Assembly: GCA_963737705.1 (NCBI GenBank)
Contig: CAVTTP010000006.1
Coordinates: 682,001-746,000, forward strand
Source: PALSA-607 sp963737705
GTDB taxonomy: Bacteria > Actinomycetota > Actinomycetes > Acidothermales > Acidothermaceae
Length of the DNA stretch: 64,000 nt
Reading direction: 5' to 3'
How positions within the stretch are numbered: position 1 is the stretch's first letter; every line of letters begins with the position of its first letter. A model generated the notes under the pieces. That model saw only the letters and a list, made by a program, of their open reading frames with translations, was not told the DNA's origin and ran no database searches. Below, one piece after another: positions 7,257 through 15,867 of the stretch. The position numbers and the translations under genes are program-made.

Positions 7257-10210
7257 AGTGGACTCGATGGCTGCGGGTCGGCGCCGGCGCAGTCTTGGTG
7301 GCCCTCGGAGTTCTCGTGCAGTTGCCGATCGTGTCGGCCACGAAGGCCATCGCCGACACGCCAACTACTGGTACCGCGTCGAGTGCATTCACCGCGAGTG
7401 AGACGATCACTCGCGATCATCTGAACGCCGATGGAACCGATGATGTCGTTGACACTCGGAACTTCACGGTCAACCTCGACCGCACCACCGAACTACGCGG
7501 AAACCAGGAAATCGCGGTCTCGTGGAGCGGCGCGCGCCCCACCGCCGGACTCGAGCCAGACGAATCCTCCGCAGATGCCGCCACGCATGAGGAGTACCCG
7601 GTGGTGGTCATGGAGTGCCGCGGGCTCGATGAGAGCACTGCACCGGCCAACGAGCAGCTCAGCCCGAGCACGTGTTGGACACAGACCACGTCGGAGCGAT
7701 ACTTCGCGAGCTTCGCTACCGCCTTCCCGGTCTGGCGGCTCGACCGATACGCCTCGGTAGCTGATCGTGGCGCGTATCCCGGTCAGCCGAATCCGCTCGT
7801 GTCGTCCTGCTACAGCGGCGCGGCTTCGCCGCCGCCGGCAGCTCGATGGATTCCGTTCGTCGCCGCCGACGGGACCGTTTACAACCCCGGCTACGACGGC
7901 GGGACATGCCCTCCCTTAGCGCCGGAGGCTTCGAACAACGAGAACTCTGGAGCACCCGGCAACACCACCTATGGCGTAACGCAGGCTGACGGCAGCGGCT
8001 CCACGAAGTTTGTGGTCTGGACCGAGGATGAGAACGCCTCGCTCGGGTGCTCGCAGGCCACCCCGTGTTCGTTGGTCGTGATCCCGATCATGGGTGTGAG
8101 CTGTGACGCCGCTGCAGCAGGCTTGCCTCCAGCGGATCAACCGCCGGCCGCCGAAGCGGCCGCCGACGATGCGGCCTGCCGCTCGCCCGGTGTTTACCCA
8201 GCCGGGGTGGGCGCCAGCCCGAGTGAGCGGGACCCTACGGTAACGGGCGCGTTGTGGTGGACGGCCTCCAACTGGCGTAACCGCATCAGCGTGCCGCTCG
8301 GCTTTGCAACGTCATCGAGCGTCTGTGATGTCGTCAGCAATAAGAACGTGGTGTTGCTCTATGGATCGCCGCCGCTCGCCGCGGCAACTCAACAGTGGGC
8401 GCCCGAGTTCTGTACGGACCCGACCAAGTTCGTATTCCGGCACGTGCAGACTGGGGAGCCCGCCGCGAAGAACCTGCTTGGTCTCGGTTTGTCGACAACG
8501 GCTACGGACGCCTCGAGTCCGAGTCCGAGTCCGAGCACGAGCACGAGCACGAGCACAAGCCCGACGGCGTCCGTGAGTGCCAGTGTGAGTGCGACCTCAT
8601 CCGGGCCACCGGGCGACACCGGTACCGCAACAAACAGTGTTGAAGCTGCACTCGAGAGCGATGCACCAGCGGACGGCTTCAACCTGCCCACAGTGCAGGC
8701 GCCAATCGCGGTGACCGGGTTCGCCATCAGCTACATCATCGACGATGGGCAGGGGCACGAATACACCCAGCTCAGGCTGACGCCGAGGCTGTTGGCGAAG
8801 TTGATGACCGAGTCTTATCCGGATATTCCAGCCATCTCTCAGAAGTATCCCGCGCTCGAGCACAACCCGATCGACATCACTCATGACCCGGAATTCCTGG
8901 CGCTGAACCCGGACGTTCCGCCGGGGCTGACGGGCAGAGATGCCGCGTCGACCTTGTATTCGCTATCGAGTGATGCCGACACGATGTTCGCACTCACGTC
9001 CTACATCAACGCTGATCCCGAGGCGCGGGCGTGGCTGAACGGAGCACCCGATCCGTGGGGCATGGTCGTGAACCCGAACTACAAGGGCATCGCGCTACCG
9101 ATCGAATCCTGGCCCTTGCTCGACAGTTTTATCGCGGACTTCGGCCATGACGGTGCGAACGACTGCATCGACGATAATCCGGTTCCTTATCTACCGCTGG
9201 TCGCGTCGCCGACATCAACCCTGGTCGCGATTGCTCAAGCTATTCAATATGCGTCACCGTTGTCGCAAGTGGTATGTGTCCTCGGCGGCGGTCTCGGCTC
9301 TCTCGGTGACAAGTTGACGACAAACGGCCGGCAGTCGCCGGGCTTCCGCTTCATGATTGGCCTGACGTCGCTCGGTGACGCGGAGTATTACCGGCTCGAC
9401 ACAGCACAACTGCAGACGTATCAAGTCGCACCCGATCCAGTCGCTAGATTCACCAGTTCAGTTGGTCGGCTGTTTGCCGCGCCCACGAATGCGTCTCTGT
9501 TGGCCGCAGCCAGACTTGCGACACCTGACGAAAGCACCGGTACCTGGCCGATTCCTTACCAGGCGCTGCGCAATGATCCGGCTGACGCCAATGCGTATCC
9601 GGGAACGATGTTCGTCTATGCCGCTGTGCCGACTGCTGCGTTGCCGACGGCTGACGCGGCCGATCTCGCCACCTTCATGCGCTTCGCGGTCACGCAAGGC
9701 CAGACACCAGGATTCGACAACGGCGATCTCCCGCCTGGGTACGCGCCGATGACAGTGGCCGATGGCATGGGTGACCAGATCAACTTTACGTTGCGGGCCG
9801 CATCAGCGGTGGCGAGTCAAAACGGCAAGGTGCCCACACTCATCGGTAACGACGAGCAAGTGTTCAGCGCACCCCCGCCCGCTTCGCCGTCCGTGTCACA
9901 GGGGCCGTCTGCCGCAGCTGGTGCACCCACCACCCCGACGACAGCCGGCTACGTTCCACCTGCAGCGGCGCCGTCGGCTGCGACGGTGGGCCCGACAGCC
10001 GGAACGTCAACACCGACCGTCGGGGTGTCCGCGCCCGCAAGCGAACCGGCGAGCGCATCGGCCAGCGCGTCTGCGGTCGCCTTTAGCGGCAAGACGGTTG
10101 CCAAGACGTCGTCATTGGCGGGCTCGATCTTGCCGTCGGTACTCGCGTGCGGGCTTGGCGGATTGCTCATCGCCCAGGGACTGCGGTTCAGGCTTCGACG
10201 GCGGCCATGA
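7253..10210 (+). CDS. Giant membrane-anchored surface protein with a PBP-like region
   Basis: A 985-aa secreted protein: signal peptide, an N-terminal beta-rich region with several Cys pairs (to about residue 415), and a Ser/Pro/Thr linker (SPSPSPSTSTSTSTSPTAS). A domain follows that looks distantly PstS-like (PIAVTGFAISYIIDD, then LRLTPRLLAKLMTESYPDI). The end is a second Ala/Pro/Ser-rich linker, a hydrophobic helix (ILPSVLACGLGGLLIAQGL) and RFRLRRRP. ATG overlaps the stop of the PstS-like gene (ATGA), and its own stop overlaps the sortase-like start, so the three are coupled. The PBP assignment is inference. It could be a second ligand-capture or cell-wall-spanning subunit. Confidence 0.75.
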   Translation: MKWTRWLRVGAGAVLVALGVLVQLPIVSATKAIADTPTTGTASSAFTASETITRDHLNADGTDDVVDTRNFTVNLDRTTELRGNQEIAVSWSGARPTAGLEPDESSADAATHEEYPVVVMECRGLDESTAPANEQLSPSTCWTQTTSERYFASFATAFPVWRLDRYASVADRGAYPGQPNPLVSSCYSGAASPPPAARWIPFVAADGTVYNPGYDGGTCPPLAPEASNNENSGAPGNTTYGVTQADGSGSTKFVVWTEDENASLGCSQATPCSLVVIPIMGVSCDAAAAGLPPADQPPAAEAAADDAACRSPGVYPAGVGASPSERDPTVTGALWWTASNWRNRISVPLGFATSSSVCDVVSNKNVVLLYGSPPLAAATQQWAPEFCTDPTKFVFRHVQTGEPAAKNLLGLGLSTTATDASSPSPSPSTSTSTSTSPTASVSASVSATSSGPPGDTGTATNSVEAALESDAPADGFNLPTVQAPIAVTGFAISYIIDDGQGHEYTQLRLTPRLLAKLMTESYPDIPAISQKYPALEHNPIDITHDPEFLALNPDVPPGLTGRDAASTLYSLSSDADTMFALTSYINADPEARAWLNGAPDPWGMVVNPNYKGIALPIESWPLLDSFIADFGHDGANDCIDDNPVPYLPLVASPTSTLVAIAQAIQYASPLSQVVCVLGGGLGSLGDKLTTNGRQSPGFRFMIGLTSLGDAEYYRLDTAQLQTYQVAPDPVARFTSSVGRLFAAPTNASLLAAARLATPDESTGTWPIPYQALRNDPADANAYPGTMFVYAAVPTAALPTADAADLATFMRFAVTQGQTPGFDNGDLPPGYAPMTVADGMGDQINFTLRAASAVASQNGKVPTLIGNDEQVFSAPPPASPSVSQGPSAAAGAPTTPTTAGYVPPAAAPSAATVGPTAGTSTPTVGVSAPASEPASASASASAVAFSGKTVAKTSSLAGSILPSVLACGLGGLLIAQGLRFRLRRRP

Positions 10211-11109
10211 CGACGACTATCGAAGCACCAGCCAAACATGGAGCTGCCCGGGCAACGCGGTCCTTCTCGTCGTCCGCCGACGGTAGTGCCGTGGCGATCA
10301 GGGTCTTGTATGCCTTTTCGGCTTTGATGATCTGGGCCGTCTTGTACGCGCTTGTATTGGGTGCGTTGCAGGAAACCCGGAGCCAAAGCGTGATGTATGC
10401 AAAGTTTCGGCAGGAGCTCGCCGGTGAGGTAGCTCCGATTGGCGCACCAATTAAGCCCGGTACGCCGGTGGCTGTTCTCGAGATTCCGCGGCTTGGCCTA
10501 CGCGACGTCGTCGTGGAGGGAACGTCATCAGGTGACCTCCTCAAGGGTCCTGGGCATCGCGCCGATTCGCCGCTGCCTGGCGAGCAGGGCGTGTCGGTGA
10601 TGTATGGGCGAGCCGCAACATTCGGTGCTCCGTTCGGGAAGTTGCAGAAGCTGCGAGCAGGCGATGCAATCACAGTGGTCGACGGGGCGGGCACATTCCA
10701 GTACGTCGTCAAGGATGTACGGCGTGCGGGCTCGCCACTGCCGCAACCGATTGGCGCGAGTGCATCGCGCTTGACCCTTGCTAGTGCAGCCGCGAACGGC
10801 TGGCGCGCAATCCTGGCGCCTAGCGCTCCGCTCTATGTGGATGCGGATATGCAAGGGACGGCGGTTGCTGAGCCTGGCGGGCGACCCGCCGCAGTGCCAG
10901 GCAGCGAGAAGCTGATGGGCGTCGACTCCGGTGCGTTCGACTCGTTGGTCCACTGGCTATTCCTGTTGATATTGACTCTCACTGCTGCCGCGTGGGCCTT
11001 CGCACGTTGGGGTCGTTGGCAAACCTGGATCGTTGCTGCACCCACTGTCGGTGCTGCCCTTTGGCTGGTTTCAGAGACCGCGATGAGGGTCCTGCCCAAC
11101 GCGCTCTAA
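10207..11109 (+). CDS. Sortase-fold membrane protein lacking catalytic His and Cys (pseudo-sortase)
   Basis: A 300-aa protein with an N-terminal membrane helix (about residues 31-53), a sortase-like domain (80-215) and two C-terminal helices (about 248-266 and 273-290). Sortase landmarks are clear: VLEIPRLGLRDVVVEG, GPGHRADSPLPGEQG and LRAGDAITVVDGAGTFQYVV. Where active sortases have AGHR this has YGRA (133-136), and where they have TLxTC it has TLASA (190-194). The active-site His and Cys are therefore absent; Arg200 may be kept. Transpeptidation is not expected. A binding or scaffold role with the overlapping surface gene is an inference. Confidence 0.75.
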   Translation: MTTTIEAPAKHGAARATRSFSSSADGSAVAIRVLYAFSALMIWAVLYALVLGALQETRSQSVMYAKFRQELAGEVAPIGAPIKPGTPVAVLEIPRLGLRDVVVEGTSSGDLLKGPGHRADSPLPGEQGVSVMYGRAATFGAPFGKLQKLRAGDAITVVDGAGTFQYVVKDVRRAGSPLPQPIGASASRLTLASAAANGWRAILAPSAPLYVDADMQGTAVAEPGGRPAAVPGSEKLMGVDSGAFDSLVHWLFLLILTLTAAAWAFARWGRWQTWIVAAPTVGAALWLVSETAMRVLPNAL

Positions 11110-11146
11110 CAGCGCACCCGGTCGCGTCTAGTTTCGGGTGCCGCGG

Positions 11147-11168
11147 GTTCATCCCTCGTTCATGGCGA
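11147..11168 (+). promoter_or_regulatory. Candidate PHO box (secreted PstS-like gene)
   Basis: GTTCATC (11147-11153), CCTC, GTTCATG (11158-11164): two strong direct-repeat units with 11-nt period, 76 nt before the ATG at 11244. One of the best PHO-box matches in the window. Confidence 0.65.
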
Positions 11169-11243
11169 AGGTGCCTGCCGTCGAACTGGGTCGGTCATCG
11201 TGGGCTCGCTAGGGCGGCATCCACACTTTCAGAAGGGCATTCC

Positions 11244-12467
11244 ATGCGCAGGATCAGCAAGCTGGGCATCGTCGGGACCGGGGTGTGCGCACTGGCGCTC
11301 ACCATGGCTTCCCCGGCGTTCGCCGACTACGGACCGTCGGGTACTGACATCGTCGGCGTTGGCTCGGACACTGTTCAGAACATCGCGAACTTTGTCGCCG
11401 ACGGTGACAACTTGGGTGACACCGGCTACAACGCCGGCGACAACCCCGACAAGTGGGTCTCCTTCGACGCCACGCCTGACGCGAACGACCGCGCCGGTTA
11501 CCTGAACGGCAGCACGAACTCGGCGCTCAAGCCGTTGACGCCGACAATCGTCTTGCGTGAAGGCACCAGCCCGGTGCAGCGCCCGAACGGTTCCGGTGCA
11601 GGAATCACCGCCTTCAACAAGGACACCGGGACGCCGGAGCAGATCAACTACGTCCGGGCGTCGCGGCTGCCTACCGCCGCCGAGCAGACCACCGCAGGCA
11701 ACAACGGCTGGGGCTTCCTCCACGTCGTGCAGGTTTCGACCGACCCGCTGGAGATTGCGCACGCCACGACCTCGAACTTCCCCGCAGCAGGGCTCTCTGC
11801 CCAGGAACTCGTCAGCATCTACACCTGCGGCATCACCACATGGAACAACCTGCCGGGTAACTCGGCCGGCTCGACCGCGACGATCGTCCCGATGGAGCCG
11901 CAGTCTGGTTCCGGAACGCTGAGCACCTTCCTCGCCGACCTGAAGACGGCGAACGGTGGCACGGCACCCACGATCGGCACCTGTGTTCAGACCGTCGAAG
12001 AGAACGACCCGTTCTCCATCGTCAACAACACCTCACCGGCCAACGCGATCGTGCCGTTCTCGCTTAGCCGCGCAAAGCTCTACGCGTCCGGCTACTTCAA
12101 GGACCCGACGGTTACCTTCGGTAACGCGCCTGTGACGCTCAACCCAGCCATCACGATTGCTCACGGTTGCCCGACGACGTCGAGTGACCTCGACTGCGAG
12201 TCGGCGAGCCCGACGCACTCGAACGCTGGCGACGGACACCCGATCTACAACGACGTCCGCGGTTTGTACTACATCTTCCGCAACAGCGACGCGACTGCTG
12301 CTCCGAGCGGCTTCAACGGCACGTCCCTTAACTGGGTCAAGGCGTTGCTGTCCGACCCGGCCAGCCCGACCACCGCTTACCTCGATAAGCACTCGACCCA
12401 GGCGCTCATCGCCGCTGCGGGCGCGACTCCGAACTACCAGGACTTGGGCAACGTCAGCGCTGGCTGA
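11244..12467 (+). CDS. Secreted PstS-like periplasmic-binding-fold protein
   Basis: A 407-aa protein with a signal peptide ending in ASPAFA. The mature part begins with GTDIVGVGSDTVQNIAN, as in PstS-like proteins. Further ligand-type loops are RPNGSGAGITAFN and EPQSGSGTLSTFL, and SIYTCGITTWNNLPG matches the PstS IFxGxIxxWN region. There is no lipobox, LPXTG or C-terminal helix, so it is probably released or held non-covalently. AGAAGG lies 7 nt before the ATG. It is monocistronic or first in an operon with 12613-14433, behind its own PHO box. Confidence 0.85.
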   Translation: MRRISKLGIVGTGVCALALTMASPAFADYGPSGTDIVGVGSDTVQNIANFVADGDNLGDTGYNAGDNPDKWVSFDATPDANDRAGYLNGSTNSALKPLTPTIVLREGTSPVQRPNGSGAGITAFNKDTGTPEQINYVRASRLPTAAEQTTAGNNGWGFLHVVQVSTDPLEIAHATTSNFPAAGLSAQELVSIYTCGITTWNNLPGNSAGSTATIVPMEPQSGSGTLSTFLADLKTANGGTAPTIGTCVQTVEENDPFSIVNNTSPANAIVPFSLSRAKLYASGYFKDPTVTFGNAPVTLNPAITIAHGCPTTSSDLDCESASPTHSNAGDGHPIYNDVRGLYYIFRNSDATAAPSGFNGTSLNWVKALLSDPASPTTAYLDKHSTQALIAAAGATPNYQDLGNVSAG

Positions 12468-12524
12468 TCCATCCCTGTCTGGAGATCTTCTGTAACGCGA
12501 CCACCGAATGGCAACACCGCCGCT

Positions 12525-12555
12525 TGCTGGCTCGGGCATCTTGCGCGAGCCAGCA
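12525..12555 (+). terminator. Hairpin between PstS-like and Ig-repeat genes
   Basis: TGCTGGCTCG (12525-12534) pairs perfectly with CGAGCCAGCA (12546-12555) around an 11-nt loop, 57 nt after the PstS-like stop. There is no T-tract; it may be a partial terminator or a processing/attenuation site within the transcript. Confidence 0.5.
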
Positions 12556-12612
12556 GGTGCGCCGGTCAGTAAGGCCTATCCGATCGCATTCATTCGACAA
12601 AGAAAGAAGACC

Positions 12613-14433
12613 ATGAAGAGTCGCTTTAAGTCAGTCTTGGCCGGGGTTGGAGCCGTGGCCATTGCGAGCGGCATGCTGCTCGCGACCGACGGGGTAGCGC
12701 TCGCTGCGCAGACCCCCGCATACGAGCCCGACAACAATGCCACGCTCGGTGGCATCGACTTTTTCAACGCCGCTGGTGTTCAAATCACGAGTGGCACCCT
12801 CAGCAGTGCGCCGATCGCGGCGTACGCAGTGGCTCAGCACGCGGCCGCCACCACAACGCCGAAGGCGACGCTGTTCGGCGCCACGCCCAACAGTGGCAAG
12901 GTGCTCGCCGTTGGTACCGGATTCTCGAACACGTTCTCGAGTGAGCAAATGTCAGACTCGACGACCTACCCGATCGCGGGACCGCCGGCTGACCTCGCAG
13001 GACTCACGAACCCGATCGTGACCGGAGCGGCCACCGACGAGTCGGTCACCGCTTACAGCACTGACATTCCGAACACCGACACAAGCACGAGCGACGGCTT
13101 CGGCAACCTGTACCAGCTCCGCATCAAGGAGTCTGGCGCGACCGGGTACGCCGCAGCCTCGATCCAGGTCAACACTGCAGCAGGCACCTGGACTCAGGTT
13201 TCAGGCACCTTCCAGTTGTTCGCCGACACCTCGAGCACGACGTTGGTTCCCACCCCGCCGAGCCCGGCCGCAACCGGCACGGTGGAGACATTGACGGCGA
13301 CTGTTGCTGACACGACCACGCCAGCCACGCCCGCGACAGGCACCGTTCAGTTCTTCGATGGCGCTACCCCGATCGGCGGATCCGTCGCCGTGTCCGGTGG
13401 CACCGCGCACACCACGACGACACTTGCTACTGGTTCGCACACGCTCTCTGCGGTGTTCACCTCTAGCGCGCCGAGTGTGGTTGCTGGCTCGACATCAGCG
13501 AACGTGCCTTACACCGTCGCGGCTCTGGACGTGACGAGCACCACGCTTAGCGTGAACCCCCTCGGTGCGGCGGCATTTGCACCCGAGGACCTGAAGGCGA
13601 CTGTGTCTGACACGACCACGCCAGCCACTCACCCGACAGGCACGGTTCAGTTCGTGGACGGTACGACGAACCTCGGCGCTCCAGTCGCGGTTAACCCGAC
13701 GACGGGTGTTGCGGAGATTCCTTCGTACACCGGCTTCGCGCAGGGGACCCACTCGGTGACTGCGGTTTACTCACCGGCGGCGGGCACGCTCCTCGCTGGC
13801 TCGACAGGCGGTCCGGTGGGCTTCACCACCTCCGCACCGACGTGCCCGCAGGGCGAGGCCGCGAACCTTTGCACCGACGTCCAGAACGTTGATGCAGTGA
13901 TTCAGGCCGGTACCATCACCATCACCACCCCGTACAACGGTGTTGGAACCAATGGCACGTTGCACCTTGGCAACCTGTCGCTGAACAGCTCCGGCACGTT
14001 GTTCACTGCAAGCGCACCGTTTGGTGACGGCACCGCCACTGGCGGCATCTTCGTCACGTCCACCCAGCAGGGTGACCCGAACTGGACCGCTTCGGTTCAG
14101 GCCGGAACCTTCACCAACACCAACGGTTTGGGTGACACGATCGACGGCCAGTACGCGGGTCTGACCAACGTCACGGTTGTGCCGATCGCGGGCAACGCGT
14201 TGCAGCCGGGTACCACCCCGCCGGCTCCTGGGGTGTACACGACCGACAACCCGGCCGGCACCTCCGCACCTGCGGGTGGCACCAACGGCATCGGTGGCGC
14301 GAAGCACGCTTTCGCTAACACCGTTGGCGGCGGCGACGGTTCAGTCGGCTTCACCGGGACGTTGACGCTCAACGCCCCGACCAGCAAGACCGCAGGTACG
14401 TACACCGGCCAGGTCACATTCACGGTCGGCTAG
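12613..14433 (+). CDS. Secreted surface protein: shared N-terminal module, Ig-like repeats, WxL-like C-terminus
   Basis: A 606-aa protein with signal peptide (VLAGVGAVAIASGMLLA...ALA). Residues about 36-200 form a module (GGIDFFNAAGVQIT, TGFSNTFSSEQMSDS, GNLYQLRIK) shared with the proteins at 17005 and, more weakly, 15868. Two Ig-like-3 repeats follow (GTVQFFDGATPIG, GTVQFVDGTTNLG). The last about 190 residues contain DPNWTASVQAGTFTN and end GTYTGQVTFTVG, resembling the two-motif layout of WxL cell-wall domains, although the second Trp is Phe. With a DUF916 gene directly downstream this is suggestive, not proven. No LPXTG or membrane anchor. Confidence 0.75.
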   Translation: MKSRFKSVLAGVGAVAIASGMLLATDGVALAAQTPAYEPDNNATLGGIDFFNAAGVQITSGTLSSAPIAAYAVAQHAAATTTPKATLFGATPNSGKVLAVGTGFSNTFSSEQMSDSTTYPIAGPPADLAGLTNPIVTGAATDESVTAYSTDIPNTDTSTSDGFGNLYQLRIKESGATGYAAASIQVNTAAGTWTQVSGTFQLFADTSSTTLVPTPPSPAATGTVETLTATVADTTTPATPATGTVQFFDGATPIGGSVAVSGGTAHTTTTLATGSHTLSAVFTSSAPSVVAGSTSANVPYTVAALDVTSTTLSVNPLGAAAFAPEDLKATVSDTTTPATHPTGTVQFVDGTTNLGAPVAVNPTTGVAEIPSYTGFAQGTHSVTAVYSPAAGTLLAGSTGGPVGFTTSAPTCPQGEAANLCTDVQNVDAVIQAGTITITTPYNGVGTNGTLHLGNLSLNSSGTLFTASAPFGDGTATGGIFVTSTQQGDPNWTASVQAGTFTNTNGLGDTIDGQYAGLTNVTVVPIAGNALQPGTTPPAPGVYTTDNPAGTSAPAGGTNGIGGAKHAFANTVGGGDGSVGFTGTLTLNAPTSKTAGTYTGQVTFTVG

Positions 14434-14500
14434 TAGGTAGTCGGTAAGAGCGCACTCATCGTGCGGGCCGCCGAAAGCGGCACAAACGGTGAGGAAGAAA

Positions 14501-14533
14501 AGAAGGCGGGACGGCCTGGCCGTCCCGCCTTCT
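14501..14533 (+). terminator. Strong intrinsic-type hairpin terminator
   Basis: AGAAGGCGGGACGGCC (14501-14516) and GGCCGTCCCGCCTTCT (14518-14533) are perfect complements, giving a long GC-rich hairpin 67 nt after the stop at 14433. It lacks a U-tail, as is common in high-GC actinobacteria. Confidence 0.85.
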
Positions 14534-14558
14534 GCATGTCGCTGCAGCTTGGTACGCC

Positions 14559-14580
14559 GTTCACGCTGCATTCATGTCGA
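14559..14580 (+). promoter_or_regulatory. Candidate PHO box (DUF916 gene)
   Basis: GTTCACG (14559-14565), CTGC, ATTCATG (14570-14576): two units 11 nt apart just after the terminator. A further GTTCACC lies at 14590-14596, right before the ATG at 14598, but out of the 11-nt phase. Confidence 0.5.
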
Positions 14581-14597
14581 CTCGGTTAGGTTCACCC

Positions 14598-15821
14598 ATG
14601 CATGTGACTACTCACACGACGCGTTTCCGGCGCCGCGTTGCGAGCACTGTCCGCGCCGTCGCAGTCGCGTTCTTAGCGGGCGGCACGACGCTCGTAATGG
14701 CTGGCGTCGGTAATCCCGCTGTCGCCGCGTCGCCGTCCCCCGCGCAGCCTTCGCCCAGTGCGAATGCGGCTCCGGCGAGCCCCCCGGCATCGGGTAGTGG
14801 CCAGGTGACCTTCGGCATTGGTCCTGCGGTCAAGGTTGCCGGCACCAGCGAGCGGCCCTACTTCTCGTTCGGGGCAACCCCCGGTGCGGAGGCCACCGAC
14901 GCAGTCACGGTGTTCAACTACTCCAACGGCCCGCTCCCGATCGAGGTCTACCCCGTGCTTGCCGACAACACCGATACCGGTGCGATCGGATTTGCGGCCC
15001 CTGACGCCCAGCCAGTCGACGTTGCAACCTGGTTGTCGGTCGGTACCAGCAGGCCTGTCCTGGTCACCGTTCCAGGGCGACCGAAGGCGAACGGTCCCGC
15101 CGGTCAGGTGACGTTGCCCCTGAAGTTGACGATCCCCACAAATGCGCAACCTGGCGACCACGTCGGTGGGATCGTCGCGGCTCTCGTCGTGCAGTCGCAT
15201 AACGCCACCGGTCAGCAGGTCACGCTTAATCAGCGAGTCGTCACCCGTGTCTATTTGCGTGTGAGCGGACCGTTGAACCCGAAGCTCGAAGTCGTGGGTC
15301 TCAAGGCCTCGTATCACGAGAAGGACGCCACTGTCGGGCCCGGAACGACTTCCGTGTCGTACACGGTCCGCAACGCAGGGAACGTCCGACTCGCCGGCAC
15401 CCAAACGATACGTGTCTCGGGGTTGTTCGGCAGCTCCAAAACCGTGAAGGGGCCGTCGATCGTTCAGCTACTTCCAGGCGGATCATCGAAGGTCACGGTC
15501 GTCGTTCCTGGGGTGTGGCCGACCGTGCTCGTACACCCTGGTGTGCATCTGGTGCCATCGGCGCTGCCCGGAGACGACGACCCCGGACTGAAGGCGTTGT
15601 CCGCCGGTACCTGGACGTGGGCAGTGCCATGGGCGTTGGTCATCGTGATCGTGGTTCTTGCAGTGGTCGGGTGGCTGAGGCGCCGACGTCGCAAGGCCCG
15701 TCGCGCGCCGCAGCCCGCTGTCGATGCCCGCTCCCCGATCACGGCTGGAGTGTCAGCGGACGCGTCCGGGCGGCATCGCGTCGGGGCGGTCTCCGGGCGC
15801 AAGTCACGTCACGGGCGATAG
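14598..15821 (+). CDS. DUF916 / WxL-interacting-like membrane-anchored surface protein
   Basis: A 407-aa protein with signal peptide, a Pro/Ser/Ala spacer, an extracytoplasmic region and a C-terminal helix (WAVPWALVIVIVVLAVVGWL) followed by RRRRRKARR. The first beta-domain (about 90-230) follows the DUF916 pattern: FSFGATPGAEATDAVTVFN, a middle ADNTDTGAIGF, and GDHVGGIVAAL at its end. A second Ig-like domain (VSYTVRNAGNVRLAGTQ) precedes the helix. In Firmicutes, DUF916 proteins bind WxL proteins and peptidoglycan; the same role here is inferred from the adjacent WxL-like protein. It has its own PHO-like box. The next gene starts 46 nt downstream, probably in the same operon. Confidence 0.78.
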   Translation: MHVTTHTTRFRRRVASTVRAVAVAFLAGGTTLVMAGVGNPAVAASPSPAQPSPSANAAPASPPASGSGQVTFGIGPAVKVAGTSERPYFSFGATPGAEATDAVTVFNYSNGPLPIEVYPVLADNTDTGAIGFAAPDAQPVDVATWLSVGTSRPVLVTVPGRPKANGPAGQVTLPLKLTIPTNAQPGDHVGGIVAALVVQSHNATGQQVTLNQRVVTRVYLRVSGPLNPKLEVVGLKASYHEKDATVGPGTTSVSYTVRNAGNVRLAGTQTIRVSGLFGSSKTVKGPSIVQLLPGGSSKVTVVVPGVWPTVLVHPGVHLVPSALPGDDDPGLKALSAGTWTWAVPWALVIVIVVLAVVGWLRRRRRKARRAPQPAVDARSPITAGVSADASGRHRVGAVSGRKSRHGR

Positions 15822-15867
15822 CCGATTTCACGGCAATCGAACGATGCAGATTCATGAGGAGAAACAA

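Noticed and set aside
5943..7364. Minus-strand open frame of about 470 codons opposite the anchored PstS-like gene
   Set aside because: Arg-rich composition typical of a GC-rich shadow; no ribosome site or recognisable domain.
8521..8570. Short AGTCCG/AGCACG tandem repeats as a mobile or CRISPR-like array
   Set aside because: They encode the Ser/Pro/Thr linker of the giant surface protein; the units are 6 nt and have no spacers.
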